Source: Turicibacter sp. UBA7094
GTDB lineage: Bacteria > Bacillota_I > Bacilli_A > MOL361 > Turicibacteraceae
DNA length: 14,194 bases
Assembly (NCBI GenBank): GCA_002493395.1
Contig: DKYS01000013.1
Span: 1,560-15,753 of the forward strand
Reading direction: 5' to 3'
A model generated the notes under the pieces. The model saw only the letters and a program-made list of their open reading frames with translations, did no database searches and had not been told where the DNA came from. Made by a program: the position numbers and the translations under genes. This document shows positions 6,963 through 14,194 of the stretch, in pieces. How positions within the stretch are numbered: the first letter of the stretch is position 1; the number at the start of each line of letters is the position of its first letter.

Positions 6963-6987
6963 ACAAATAATTGTTTACGCCTTTTTA
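6949..6987. terminator. Bidirectional terminator between the AraC gene and the phosphodiesterase gene
   Basis: GGCGTAAACAA (6956-6966) and TTGTTTACGCC (6971-6981) form a perfect 11-bp stem with a 4-nt loop. Seven A precede it and five T follow it, so it can stop both the plus-strand AraC transcript and the convergent minus-strand phosphodiesterase transcript. It abuts the second gene's stop codon at 6988-6990. Confidence 0.9.
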
Positions 6988-8271
6988 TTAATCTATTAAA
7001 AGCTCTCTTAAGATTCGACCATCAGCTTCTGGCATTTTAAATCCTAAAATAGCTGCACAAGTTGGTGCAATATCAACTACTTTAGCAATAGAAAGTTCTT
7101 TTCCAGCTAAAATTCCCGGACCACTTAGAATTAGGCATGGTTGCTCACCTTTACTTGGGATATGTCCATGTGTTCCGCGACTCACTCGATAATCTTCATT
7201 CATAATCGGATTCTGATAATCCGCTTGAATATCGAAACCAAATGATGCCCCATCTTTTGCCTCTAAAACAAACGTAAAGTCCCCATCTAAACGATAAGTT
7301 TCCTTCACCTGTTCACGAGTAAAAATATGTTCAATATGTAATAAATCTCGATTTTCGTTTAATAAACGATAAACTTTTTCTTTTAAATCTTTATTGTTCT
7401 TGTCTTTTAAGTAAACATGGGCTGAAATAGCGCTTGATTGAATATAAGCTTCCCAATCAGTCATATTTCCATTTTCGTCAACAGTTAATAATCCATTCTC
7501 AATTAATAATTTATTAGGATTAATACTCATATCAATGTCTACTTGCCCATGATCAGAACAGAATACAAATGTGGTTTGATCATAAATCCCCTGATTTTTT
7601 AACTCATCTACGACAATAGCTAACATATCATCTAAGTACTTATAAGCGTCTACTAACTTCTCAGATAAAACACCATAAGAATGACGATAATGATCCGGTA
7701 AGGTCATATGCATTAATATAACTTCAGGTTGATAATGATTAATAACATATTTCGACGCCAATGCAGAGAACTTATCTGTTGAATAGTAGTTTGGTAAAGA
7801 CCAAGCTTCTGCACAATAGTCCCACATTTCTTGAGTTAAAACCTCATTCGAATTCTTACGGATTTCAGCTTCCTGTTCTTCCTGTGGATAATGAATTCCA
7901 GCACGTTGAACAACGTAGTCAACATTCGCACCGACCAAAGATGGCCAACTATTGATAAATACCTTATATCCCTGTTGGGCAGCCAATTCCGGAAGAATCT
8001 GTGCCTTATTTTGATCACGACGCTCATACCAAGGAGCATTTTTAACTAACGGGGTGAAAACCTCATTAGTAATCACTCCATGCTTCTGAGGATAAGTCCC
8101 CGAAACAATAGAAGCGTGAGCTGTATATGTCATCGAAGGATAAACAGTCTCCACCGACTTCACAATCGAAGCTTTCTTTAAAATCGGAGCAAAGGTAGGA
8201 AGAGTTTTTAATATTTCAATATCTTTTCCAATCATCGCATCAAATGAAATTAACAATAATCTTCTTTTCAT
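6988..8271 (-). CDS. Nucleotide pyrophosphatase/phosphodiesterase-family enzyme
   Basis: This 427-residue protein belongs to the alkaline phosphatase superfamily, NPP-like branch, which hydrolyses phosphodiester or pyrophosphate bonds with two metal ions. The expected residues are all present: Asp11 (SFD), the probable nucleophile Thr48 in YPSMTYTAH, the family motif GTYPQKHG, Asp193 and His197 (LPDHYRHSYG), Asp240-His241 (SDHGQ) and His368 (GTHGH). No signal peptide is seen, so it should act in the cytoplasm, unlike the secreted animal NPPs. The true substrate is unknown; some relatives are simply annotated as alkaline phosphatase family proteins. I favour the ATG at 8271; a GTG three codons upstream is possible and the ribosome binding site is weak for both. 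A -10-like TATAAA (8297-8302) suggests its own promoter. Confidence 0.88.
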   Translation of the reverse strand: MKRRLLLISFDAMIGKDIEILKTLPTFAPILKKASIVKSVETVYPSMTYTAHASIVSGTYPQKHGVITNEVFTPLVKNAPWYERRDQNKAQILPELAAQQGYKVFINSWPSLVGANVDYVVQRAGIHYPQEEQEAEIRKNSNEVLTQEMWDYCAEAWSLPNYYSTDKFSALASKYVINHYQPEVILMHMTLPDHYRHSYGVLSEKLVDAYKYLDDMLAIVVDELKNQGIYDQTTFVFCSDHGQVDIDMSINPNKLLIENGLLTVDENGNMTDWEAYIQSSAISAHVYLKDKNNKDLKEKVYRLLNENRDLLHIEHIFTREQVKETYRLDGDFTFVLEAKDGASFGFDIQADYQNPIMNEDYRVSRGTHGHIPSKGEQPCLILSGPGILAGKELSIAKVVDIAPTCAAILGFKMPEADGRILRELLID

Positions 8272-8379
8272 TAGTATCACTCACTTCTCTCGTGTCTTTA
8301 TACTATCTTCTTTCAATTACAATAATGACATAATTTTTCTTAATTGTCCAACTTTAAGCGTTCCACATTCTATAAATGC

Positions 8380-8556
8380 CTAGTAAAGCAAGCTAGCAAC
8401 AAAGAATACTAAATACTCTATATCACTTATACCCGCTTTTTCGGTTAAGATACGAACGGCTTCCATCACTCGAAAGGGAACTAGATAAAATGGTTGATAT
8501 GATTTTAAAGCAGTTGATATCATCAAATAGCTACACGTTAATTGATGATTTATATC
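8380..8556 (-). pseudogene. Possible decayed gene fragment
   Basis: A minus-strand frame of 58 codons is open between stops at 8557-8559 and 8380-8382. Its translation looks protein-like: a mixed N-terminal part, then amphipathic PFRVMEAVRILTEKAGISD and a hydrophobic end, EYLVFFVASLLY. An internal ATG at 8523 would give 47 residues, but I see no ribosome binding site before it, and the frame lies just after a terminator. It could be the C-terminal remnant of a lost gene or a real small membrane protein. I cannot name a parent family. Confidence 0.35.
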
Positions 8557-8563
8557 CTATAAA

Positions 8564-8597
8564 AATAAAGCAGGTCCGTTAACGAACCCACTTTATT
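8564..8597 (-). terminator. Terminator after the small membrane protein gene
   Basis: AATAAAG (8564-8570) pairs with CTTTATT (8591-8597), and inside it GGTTCG pairs with CGGACC around a TTAA loop. A 2-nt internal mismatch separates the two helices. An AU-rich tail follows on the minus strand. It lies 6 bp after the stop codon of the small gene and may also work for plus-strand transcripts. Confidence 0.8.
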
Positions 8598-8603
8598 ATT
8601 TTT

Positions 8604-8906
8604 CTAATATCCAAAAAGTATTTTATAAATAACGTAAAACCATCCTAATAGACCGTGGATAATCGCCCATAAAATTGAATGATTTGAGCTAAAAGAAACA
8701 ACAACTGCAATCATCATTCCTAAATTATAACTTTTACCTAAAGTAGATAATGCGCCTTGACGAAATTGATGACGATAGTCCTCTTTCAATTCCGCCCTTA
8801 ACTCTTCTTTAAGTTGTTCTCGCCAGTAATCCTTCTGAGAATTATCGCTTCCATCACTAATAACTTCAGCTTCTACAACCTCTATCGTATCATTGTATTG
8901 CCCCAT
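8604..8906 (-). CDS. Small membrane protein of unknown function
   Basis: I do not recognise a named family for this 100-residue protein. The first 20 residues are acidic. A highly charged helix follows at about residues 27-50, likely a coiled coil (REQLKEELRAELKEDYR). Two hydrophobic segments then lie at about 61-73 and 77-97, the second containing ILWAIIHGLLGWFYVIY. The Trp- and Tyr-rich hairpin and charged cytoplasmic helix suggest a small membrane anchor or adaptor, which is only a guess. Two ATG codons are adjacent; the second (8906) has AAGGGTGG with a 6-nt gap, while the first is too close. The gene begins about 18 bp after the hslO stop with no promoter between them, so it is probably cotranscribed with hslO and ends at a strong terminator. 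Confidence 0.75.
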   Translation of the reverse strand: MGQYNDTIEVVEAEVISDGSDNSQKDYWREQLKEELRAELKEDYRHQFRQGALSTLGKSYNLGMMIAVVVSFSSNHSILWAIIHGLLGWFYVIYKILFGY

Positions 8907-8924
8907 CATATTCCACCCTTATAG

Positions 8925-9791
8925 CTATTTTGTTTTTAATTTTTCTAATTCTTCTGCCGTAAAGTGATGACGTTCCATACAGAAATAGCACACAGCTTCA
9001 GCCCCATTATCTTCATCGATCATCGCCTGAATCTCATCATTTCCTAGGCTCATAATCCCGCTCTCAAATCTTTCTTTTGAACAATTACATTCAAAACGAA
9101 CTTCTTGATGTTCTAAAATACGAACTTCATGTCCAAAAATAGCTTCTAACATCTTTTCAGGAGTATATCCCTCATCAATCATTGTAGAAACTGGCTTAAT
9201 TTTAGACAATGCCGTTTCTAATTTTGTTAATGTTTCATCTGTTGCACCTGGCATAACCTGAAGGATAAATCCTCCAGCTGCACGTACTGAATTATCTGGT
9301 TCAACTAACACCCCTACACCAACCGCTGAAGGAACTTGCTCCGATACGGCATAATAGTATGTAAAATCATCACCGATTTCCCCTGTCTGCAAAGGAACCT
9401 GTCCAGTAAAATAATCTTTTAATCCTAAATCTTTTGTCACAGAAAGTTGCCCATCTGTCCCAACAGCCATCCCTACATTCAACTTTCCTGAATCATATTG
9501 AAAGTGAACTTCCGGATTAGAGACATATCCTCGGACATTTCCTTTTGCATCCGCATCAACAATAATAGACCCAACTGGTCCATTTCCATGAATGCGAATA
9601 GTGATTTTTTCATCACCTTTTAATTGGCTTCCCATCATCGTTCCGACTGTCAAGGTTCTTCCTAATGCAGCAGCTGCAGTCGGCCAACATCCGTGTCGGC
9701 GACGCGCCTCTTCAACTAAATGAGTTGAACTAACAGCAAACGCACGAATTTGATCATCAAAAGCTAAAGCCTTAACTAAATAATCTTTCAT
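8925..9791 (-). CDS. hslO: Redox-regulated chaperone Hsp33
   Basis: Hsp33 is a cytoplasmic holdase switched on by oxidation: its C-terminal zinc is released when the four cysteines form disulfides, and it then protects unfolding proteins. The 288-residue length is typical. The N-terminal fold carries family phrases such as RRRHGCWPTAAAALGR (30-45) and the conserved GFILQVMPGA (174-183). The zinc site is complete: Cys235 and Cys237 (CNC) and Cys268 and Cys271 (CYFC). I start at the ATG at 9791, with GGAGG (9800-9804) 8 nt upstream; a TTG two codons earlier is too close to it. In B. subtilis hslO follows ftsH and coaX; here a terminator and a gap separate it from ftsH, and it has its own candidate promoter. 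Confidence 0.97.
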   Translation of the reverse strand: MKDYLVKALAFDDQIRAFAVSSTHLVEEARRRHGCWPTAAAALGRTLTVGTMMGSQLKGDEKITIRIHGNGPVGSIIVDADAKGNVRGYVSNPEVHFQYDSGKLNVGMAVGTDGQLSVTKDLGLKDYFTGQVPLQTGEIGDDFTYYYAVSEQVPSAVGVGVLVEPDNSVRAAGGFILQVMPGATDETLTKLETALSKIKPVSTMIDEGYTPEKMLEAIFGHEVRILEHQEVRFECNCSKERFESGIMSLGNDEIQAMIDEDNGAEAVCYFCMERHHFTAEELEKLKTK

Positions 9792-9854
9792 GTACAATTC
9801 CTCCTGATCAATAATTATTGCTTAGGAAATTTAACAATAAAACTTCTACTAGCC

Positions 9855-9883
9855 ATTTTACATGAAGAACATCATTTTGGAAA
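9855..9883 (-). promoter_or_regulatory. Candidate hslO promoter
   Basis: On the minus strand TTTCCA (9878-9883), a 17-bp spacer and TAAAAT (9855-9860) match the vegetative consensus at 4 and 5 of 6 positions. The transcript would start near 9848, about 57 nt before the hslO ATG. Confidence 0.5.
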
Positions 9884-10125
9884 GATAAATTAATATTCTC
9901 CGTATTTAAACACCTAATAGTCACTCTTTATATTATGGATATTATTCTATATTTTAATAAATCCTCTTTATATATTAGTTCATACTTTTCCCATATAATA
10001 AAAGTCTAGAAATTATCTCTAGCCCTTTACTAAAAATTTTGAACAAAAACTAATAGAAAGAAAACAATTTAGAGAGAAATCTTAACTCACAATTTCTTCA
10101 CTAACTTCATTTGATAAGAAACCAT
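9884..10125. other. AT-rich intergenic stretch between hslO and ftsH
   Basis: I see no coding sequence and no remnant of coaX, the gene found between ftsH and hslO in B. subtilis. A small imperfect inverted repeat built on CTAGA/TCTAG (about 10005-10022) and a plus-strand TATAAT at 9994-9999 without a good -35 are the only structures noticed. Confidence 0.5.
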
Positions 10126-10158
10126 AAAAAAACACTCTTAGTAAAAGAGTGTTTTTTT
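10126..10158. terminator. Strong terminator after ftsH
   Basis: A perfect 14-bp stem (10126-10139 with 10145-10158) and 5-nt loop has CACTCTT/AAGAGTG as its core and A7/T7 flanks. It begins 3 bp after the ftsH stop codon and closes the tilS-hpt-ftsH operon; the symmetry means it may also act on the plus strand. Confidence 0.92.
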
Positions 10159-10161
10159 ATT

Positions 10162-12171
10162 TTAGTCTATAATTGGCAATTTTTCATTAGATAAAGTTAA
10201 GGTTGATTTTAATTTATAATTACTTTCACGGACTAGTTTAAACTTGTTCTGCTTAGAATTTTCTTTTTTAGAGTTTACATTATAAGCAGTTTCCTCTAGT
10301 TTTCCTTTTTCAACTAACTCATCAATTTGTTCTTTTGTTAAAGTTTCATACTCTAACAGTGTCTCAGCAATCAATTTAACTAAATCCTGATTTGCTAATA
10401 ACACTTGGCGACAACGATCATAACATTCACTAATAATCTTTTGCACTTGCTCATCGATTTGTCTAGCTAAATGATCTGAGAAATTTTTATCTTTATTATA
10501 ATCGCGACCTAAGAAGACATTCCCGCTACGTTGTTCGTATTGAATCGGACCTAAGTCACTCATTCCATATTCTGTTACCATCGCACGAGCAATCCCCGTT
10601 GCTTTTTGGAAGTCATTATGTGCTCCAGTCGTTACTTCATTAAAGGTAAGCTCTTCTGATACACGACCCGCTAGCAACCCTGTAATACGATCTAATAAAT
10701 CTTGCTTTGTTTGTAAGAATGTTTCTTCCTCTGGAAGCATTAAGGCATATCCTCCAGCTTCACCACGCGGAATAATAGTTACCTTATGAACCACTTCAGC
10801 ATTCTCTAATTTGATACCGACCACCGCATGTCCTGCTTCATGATAAGCAACCACACGACGTTCTTTTTTAGAAAATACCTTTGATTTTTTAGCCGGTCCC
10901 ATCATGACGCGGTCCGTTGCCTCATCAATATCGTGCATTTTAATCTGTTTACGATTTTCACGGGCTGCTAATAAAGCTGATTCATTTAATAAATTTTCTA
11001 AATCTGCACCGCTAAATCCTGGTGTACGGCGTGCAACATCTTCTAAGCGTACCTCCGGAGCTAAGCGTTTATTTCGTGAGTGAACTTTTAAAATCGCCTC
11101 ACGTCCCTTCACATCTGGACGACCAATCGTGATTTGACGATCAAAACGTCCCGGTCTTAATAAGGCTGGGTCTAAAACATCAGGACGGTTAGTTGCAGCC
11201 ATCACGATAATTCCTGAATTTGGACCAAATCCATCCATTTCCACAAGCAATTGATTTAATGTCTGCTCGCGTTCATCGTGTCCGCCACCCATTCCGGCTC
11301 CACGTTGACGACCAACGGCATCAATTTCATCAATGAAAATAATACATGGGGCAGTCTTTTTAGCGGTTTGGAACATATCACGAACACGGCTAGCCCCTAC
11401 ACCGACAAACATTTCTACGAAATCTGACCCTGAAATCGAATAAAATGGAACACCAGCTTCACCGGCTACGGCACGAGCAAGTAATGTTTTCCCTGTTCCC
11501 GGAGGTCCTACTAATAAAATACCTTTTGGAACACGTGCTCCCATTTCATTATATTTTGCTGGATTTTTTAAGAAATCAACTACCTCTACTAATTCCTCTT
11601 TTTCTTCATCATTTCCAGCGACATCATCAAATGAAATTCCCTCTTGCTTAGATAATTTGGCACGGCTCTTACCAAAGTCAAATGCCTTATTATTTCCACG
11701 TTGAGCTGATCTAAACATAAACATGATTACACCTAAGAATAATACGGTTAAAATGGCATAAGATAAGAAACTCCAAATCTTACCTGCCGTTGAGGCTACT
11801 GTATTTTCTAATGTAATATCTTTTTCAAGAGCTAGGTTGCTAATTTTTTCATATGTTTTGTCCGCTACTACGATTGTGTAAGGAACCTCTTTACCTTCAA
11901 CCTGCATCTTACCTGAAATCGTCCACAAGTTTTTATTATCTTCTCCATCAACTGGACGAGCCTTCATAGAAACCACATTTCCGCTTTCAATCTCAGTAAT
12001 AAATTCATTGTATGTCGGTTGTTCGATTACTGGTTCCTGAGGCTCCATAAAGATAAATCCATATAAACCTAACACGATAATAAATAGTAAAAAGTAGATT
12101 CCAATACTTTGTGGACCTTTTTTCTTAAAGCTATTTTGCTTTTTAAAGTTTGGATTAATTGGCGGCATCAT
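10162..12171 (-). CDS. ftsH: ATP-dependent zinc metalloprotease FtsH
   Basis: FtsH is a hexameric membrane protease that unfolds and degrades damaged membrane proteins and some regulators. The 669-residue protein has a first membrane helix at about 23-42, an extracytoplasmic domain at 43-131 and a second helix at 132-153. The AAA+ module shows Walker A GPPGTGKT (222-229), pore motif FVG (255-257), Walker B with Asp281-Glu282, and the second region of homology around 325-344 with two arginines in LRPGRFDR. The zinc site is HEAGH (444-448) with Asp520 as the likely third ligand. The Lys- and Ser-rich C-terminal tail beyond about 633 is probably disordered. Two ATG codons are adjacent (12171 and 12168); AGGGGTG upstream serves either. 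It lies 12 nt after hpt and is the last gene of the operon. Confidence 0.98.
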   Translation of the reverse strand: MMPPINPNFKKQNSFKKKGPQSIGIYFLLFIIVLGLYGFIFMEPQEPVIEQPTYNEFITEIESGNVVSMKARPVDGEDNKNLWTISGKMQVEGKEVPYTIVVADKTYEKISNLALEKDITLENTVASTAGKIWSFLSYAILTVLFLGVIMFMFRSAQRGNNKAFDFGKSRAKLSKQEGISFDDVAGNDEEKEELVEVVDFLKNPAKYNEMGARVPKGILLVGPPGTGKTLLARAVAGEAGVPFYSISGSDFVEMFVGVGASRVRDMFQTAKKTAPCIIFIDEIDAVGRQRGAGMGGGHDEREQTLNQLLVEMDGFGPNSGIIVMAATNRPDVLDPALLRPGRFDRQITIGRPDVKGREAILKVHSRNKRLAPEVRLEDVARRTPGFSGADLENLLNESALLAARENRKQIKMHDIDEATDRVMMGPAKKSKVFSKKERRVVAYHEAGHAVVGIKLENAEVVHKVTIIPRGEAGGYALMLPEEETFLQTKQDLLDRITGLLAGRVSEELTFNEVTTGAHNDFQKATGIARAMVTEYGMSDLGPIQYEQRSGNVFLGRDYNKDKNFSDHLARQIDEQVQKIISECYDRCRQVLLANQDLVKLIAETLLEYETLTKEQIDELVEKGKLEETAYNVNSKKENSKQNKFKLVRESNYKLKSTLTLSNEKLPIID

Positions 12172-12183
12172 AGCACCCCTTTC

Positions 12184-12723
12184 TTATTTCATGTATACTT
12201 CCTCTTTAAGAATACCTACATACGGTAAATTACGATAATACTCATCATAGTCTAATCCGTATCCTACAACGAATGCCTTAGGAATTGTAAACCCAATATA
12301 TTTTGGTTCCATTTCAACGATTCGCCCTTCAGGTTTATCAAGCATTGTGACAACCTCAACTGAAGCGGCACCTCGATGTTTCAATAATGCGATAACTTTT
12401 GTTAGTGTAAACCCTGTATCTACGATATCCTCTACAATAATGATATGACGATTTTCCACTGAAATGTCTAAATCCTTTAAAATTTTTACTTGTCCAGAAG
12501 AAGTTGTCCCACCATGGTAACTAGAAACATCCATAAATTCAATCTGAATTGGAATATTCATATGTTTCATTAAATCACCAATAAAAGGAATTGATCCCTT
12601 TAGTAATCCTAATAAAATAGGTTTCTTATCTTGATAGTCAACCTCTAATTGTTTAGCTAATTGAGCTGCTTTATCCTCGATTTGCTCAGTTGTAAATAAT
12701 ATTTCTTTAATATCGTTACGCAT
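12184..12723 (-). CDS. hpt: Hypoxanthine-guanine phosphoribosyltransferase
   Basis: This cytoplasmic enzyme salvages hypoxanthine and guanine by joining them to PRPP to give IMP and GMP. The 179-residue length fits the family. Visible marks are the early loop LLKGSIPF (40-47), the flexible-loop region around MDVSSYHGG (64-72), the PRPP motif IIIVEDIVDTGFT (94-106), and purine-binding Lys149 with the downstream GYGLDYDEYYR segment. The longest frame begins upstream in tilS; I choose the ATG at 12723, with GGAGGG (12734-12739) 10 nt upstream, because an ATG at 12732 directly abuts that site. The start overlaps the tilS stop by 8 nt, so translation is probably coupled. The tilS-hpt-ftsH order is a well-known Firmicutes arrangement. 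Confidence 0.96.
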   Translation of the reverse strand: MRNDIKEILFTTEQIEDKAAQLAKQLEVDYQDKKPILLGLLKGSIPFIGDLMKHMNIPIQIEFMDVSSYHGGTTSSGQVKILKDLDISVENRHIIIVEDIVDTGFTLTKVIALLKHRGAASVEVVTMLDKPEGRIVEMEPKYIGFTIPKAFVVGYGLDYDEYYRNLPYVGILKEEVYMK

Positions 12724-14095
12724 CTTCTTCATTCCCTCCACGATGATTATAATCAATTGTAATTGTTTGACCGTTTAGTTTCTGCTGACAAAACGCGGAT
12801 TTTTTTAAAAGTGGTACCCAAAGAATTTGATCATTAGAATCGACCACAATCGGCCACAAATCTCTTAATGATTTAGGAATTTTACTTTCTATCATAATCT
12901 CCTTAATCTTTTTAGAACCTAGACCGTTCATTAACTGAATGCGATCCCCTGGTTTACGCGTGCGAACTTTTAACGGCAATTCTATTTCATTATAACACAA
13001 ATGGACTTTATTAATGCAAAATTTTTCCGGTTTTTCATCGACTTTGTTCTCGCTTACCTTAATCCAATCTCCTGTAGGTAGACTGACTCTATTATTCATT
13101 AATAAAGTGATTTCATATCCTTCTAATACGCTATCATTTGTAGAAAAACGGACATTATCGTAAGCGATAACACAACGAATTCGATGAGGTAAGCATAACG
13201 TCAAGTTAGGCTTGGGGTTATTAATTAAATTTAAAATATGTTCGATATGAACACTTTGAATATCTTTAATAGAAAATTGTTGTAGGACTCTCCTAATCAA
13301 ACGTCTTGATAAACTAGGCGGCAGTTTTTGAAGAAAGGTACGGGAAGTCTCAACCCAATGGTCTCCTTGAAGAACATTTCCCATCAATTCATCGACTTTT
13401 TCATTAAAATAACTTTCATCATCATTTAATTGCTTACCAACGGCCCTTAAATGTCCATAAACAGAGTTGCTCTCTTTTAAAAGTTGGGGGACGATATACT
13501 TCCTAATGCGATTTCTTGTATAAGCATCACTCTTATTAGACTCATCCTCACGAAACTCAACTTTTTCTTCCTCGCAATACCCATAAATCTGATTTTTAGT
13601 TACATTAATAAACGGACGGACTATCTTTAATTCACCATTAAAAGTTACCGGTTTAATTCCGATTAATCCACTAGGATTTTCTTGGTATAACAATCGCTGA
13701 ATTTGAGTTTCCAATTGATCATCTGCATGGTGGGCCGTTGCTAAACAACTTGCCCCATATTTATTAGCGACAGCATTAAAAAACTTATAGCGCTCTTTTC
13801 TAGCATACTCATGGAAATTCTCTCTTTTGTTCATTTGTGGTAGATAATATCCCTCATAGGGTAATTTATATTCAGCTGCAATCTGTTTAACTAATAACTC
13901 ATCCAACTCTGAATTTTTCCTTTTCTTATGATTGACATGTGCGACAACTAAAGATAATTGATACTGAGTAGCATAATGTTTCATAAAATGTAGGAGTGCC
14001 ATCGAATCTGATCCCCCAGATACAGCTACGATAACCACACTTTTTTTATCAAATAATTCATATTTTTTTACTGTCTCTAATATGACCTTCCGCAT
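12716..14095 (-). CDS. tilS: tRNA(Ile)-lysidine synthetase
   Basis: TilS joins lysine to the C34 wobble base of the tRNA-Ile that carries a CAU anticodon, using ATP, so that it reads AUA instead of AUG; it is normally essential. The 459-residue protein has the N-terminal PP-loop ATPase domain with SGGSDS (26-31), the AHVNHKKR segment (52-59), NFHEYARKERYKFF (93-106) and LATAHHADDQLET (118-130). The tRNA-binding C-terminal domain is visible near RTRKPGDRIQLMNGLGSKK. The ATG at 14095 has AAGGAG 11 nt upstream, a longer gap than usual, with no better alternative seen. It is the first gene of the tilS-hpt-ftsH operon. Upstream lie a perfect AT-only palindrome and the terminator of a gene outside the window. 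Confidence 0.97.
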   Translation of the reverse strand: MRKVILETVKKYELFDKKSVVIVAVSGGSDSMALLHFMKHYATQYQLSLVVAHVNHKKRKNSELDELLVKQIAAEYKLPYEGYYLPQMNKRENFHEYARKERYKFFNAVANKYGASCLATAHHADDQLETQIQRLLYQENPSGLIGIKPVTFNGELKIVRPFINVTKNQIYGYCEEEKVEFREDESNKSDAYTRNRIRKYIVPQLLKESNSVYGHLRAVGKQLNDDESYFNEKVDELMGNVLQGDHWVETSRTFLQKLPPSLSRRLIRRVLQQFSIKDIQSVHIEHILNLINNPKPNLTLCLPHRIRCVIAYDNVRFSTNDSVLEGYEITLLMNNRVSLPTGDWIKVSENKVDEKPEKFCINKVHLCYNEIELPLKVRTRKPGDRIQLMNGLGSKKIKEIMIESKIPKSLRDLWPIVVDSNDQILWVPLLKKSAFCQQKLNGQTITIDYNHRGGNEEDA

Positions 14096-14111
14096 CTAAC
14101 TTCGAACTCCT

Positions 14112-14140
14112 TATAATAAAAAATCTTATTTTTTATTATA
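14112..14140. repeat. Perfect AT-only palindrome carrying the tilS -10
   Basis: Two 13-nt arms (14112-14124 and 14128-14140) are exact reverse complements around the loop CTT. Each outer end contains TATAAT, so a minus-strand -10 lies at 14135-14140, about 40 bp before the tilS start, and a mirror-image plus-strand one at 14112-14117. No good -35 is seen for either. Confidence 0.6.
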
Positions 14141-14153
14141 TCTATTTTGAGGT

Positions 14154-14190
14154 AAAAAAAAAGTGTCATTACAAGTTTAATACACTTTTT
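14154..14190 (-). terminator. Terminator of a gene beyond the right edge
   Basis: The arms 14158-14171 and 14178-14190 pair almost perfectly (one bulged base) around a 6-nt loop, with GTGT/ACAC in the stem, and on the minus strand are followed by nine U (14154-14162). It separates the tilS operon from an upstream minus-strand gene not in the window. It may also work on the plus strand, where five T follow. Confidence 0.8.
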
Positions 14191-14194
14191 ATCC

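Larger units (their letters stand above)
8272..8603. other. Intergenic region with probable gene remnant and terminator
   Basis: This stretch separates the phosphodiesterase gene from the small membrane protein gene. It holds a -10-like TATAAA on the minus strand (8297-8302) about 25 bp before the phosphodiesterase start, with no clear -35. It also holds an open frame that looks like a degraded gene (8380-8556) and the terminator of the small gene (8564-8597). Confidence 0.6.

Noticed and set aside
7761..8039. Short frames on both strands inside the phosphodiesterase gene
   Set aside because: They overlap conserved catalytic-domain coding sequence and have no ribosome binding sites.
9994..10158. 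Plus-strand small RNA running into the ftsH terminator
   Set aside because: A TATAAT exists at 9994-9999 and the terminator is symmetric, but there is no usable -35 and no other support.
11445..11651. Plus-strand open frame opposite ftsH
   Set aside because: It is antisense to the FtsH AAA+ domain, including Walker A; a shadow frame.

Overview
The window is AT-rich with compact genes, strong GGAGG-type ribosome binding sites, a class D-like sortase and Firmicutes-type gene order (tilS-hpt-ftsH, with hslO downstream). This points to a low-GC Bacillota chromosome. The protein sequences look most like a Turicibacter or Erysipelotrichia-type gut bacterium; that genus-level guess is an impression, not a test. 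No phage, transposase, CRISPR array, tRNA or rRNA was seen. Almost everything lies on the minus strand; the only clear plus-strand gene is a small AraC-type regulator.

Layout from left to right. (1) 19-2262: a class D-type sortase and, upstream of it in transcription, an unrecognised protein with three membrane segments and a large predicted extracellular domain. A perfect 16-bp hairpin separates the two. (2) 2263-2748: a gene-poor stretch with a strong minus-strand terminator about 280 bp beyond the next operon, set inside a larger imperfect palindrome. (3) 2749-6403: a four-gene iron-siderophore ABC importer (permease, permease, ATPase, lipoprotein), in the same order as yclNOPQ of Bacillus subtilis and ceuBCDE of Campylobacter. 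A near-consensus Fur box at 6473-6487 lies upstream, and a divergent gene encodes an AraC-type protein that is only a DNA-binding domain. (4) 6988-8271: a cytoplasmic nucleotide pyrophosphatase/phosphodiesterase-family enzyme, convergent with the AraC gene through a shared bidirectional terminator. (5) 8272-8603: an intergenic stretch that probably holds a decayed gene fragment. (6) 8604-9791: a small two-helix membrane protein behind hslO (Hsp33). (7) 10162-14095: the housekeeping operon tilS-hpt-ftsH, tightly spaced, with a strong terminator.

How the genes work together. The importer and AraC protein form one iron-responsive locus. Fur would repress it when iron is sufficient, and the lipoprotein carries the set of Arg, His and Tyr residues expected of CeuE-type receptors for ferric catecholates. 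The tilS-hpt-ftsH-hslO part covers tRNA decoding, purine salvage, membrane proteolysis and redox-regulated chaperoning. The most unusual points are the DNA-binding-domain-only regulator with a CxxC in its first helix-turn-helix, the CeuE-like iron-ligand residues, the unrecognised large ectodomain protein next to the sortase, and the gene remnant at 8380-8556. No clearly new multi-gene system was found.
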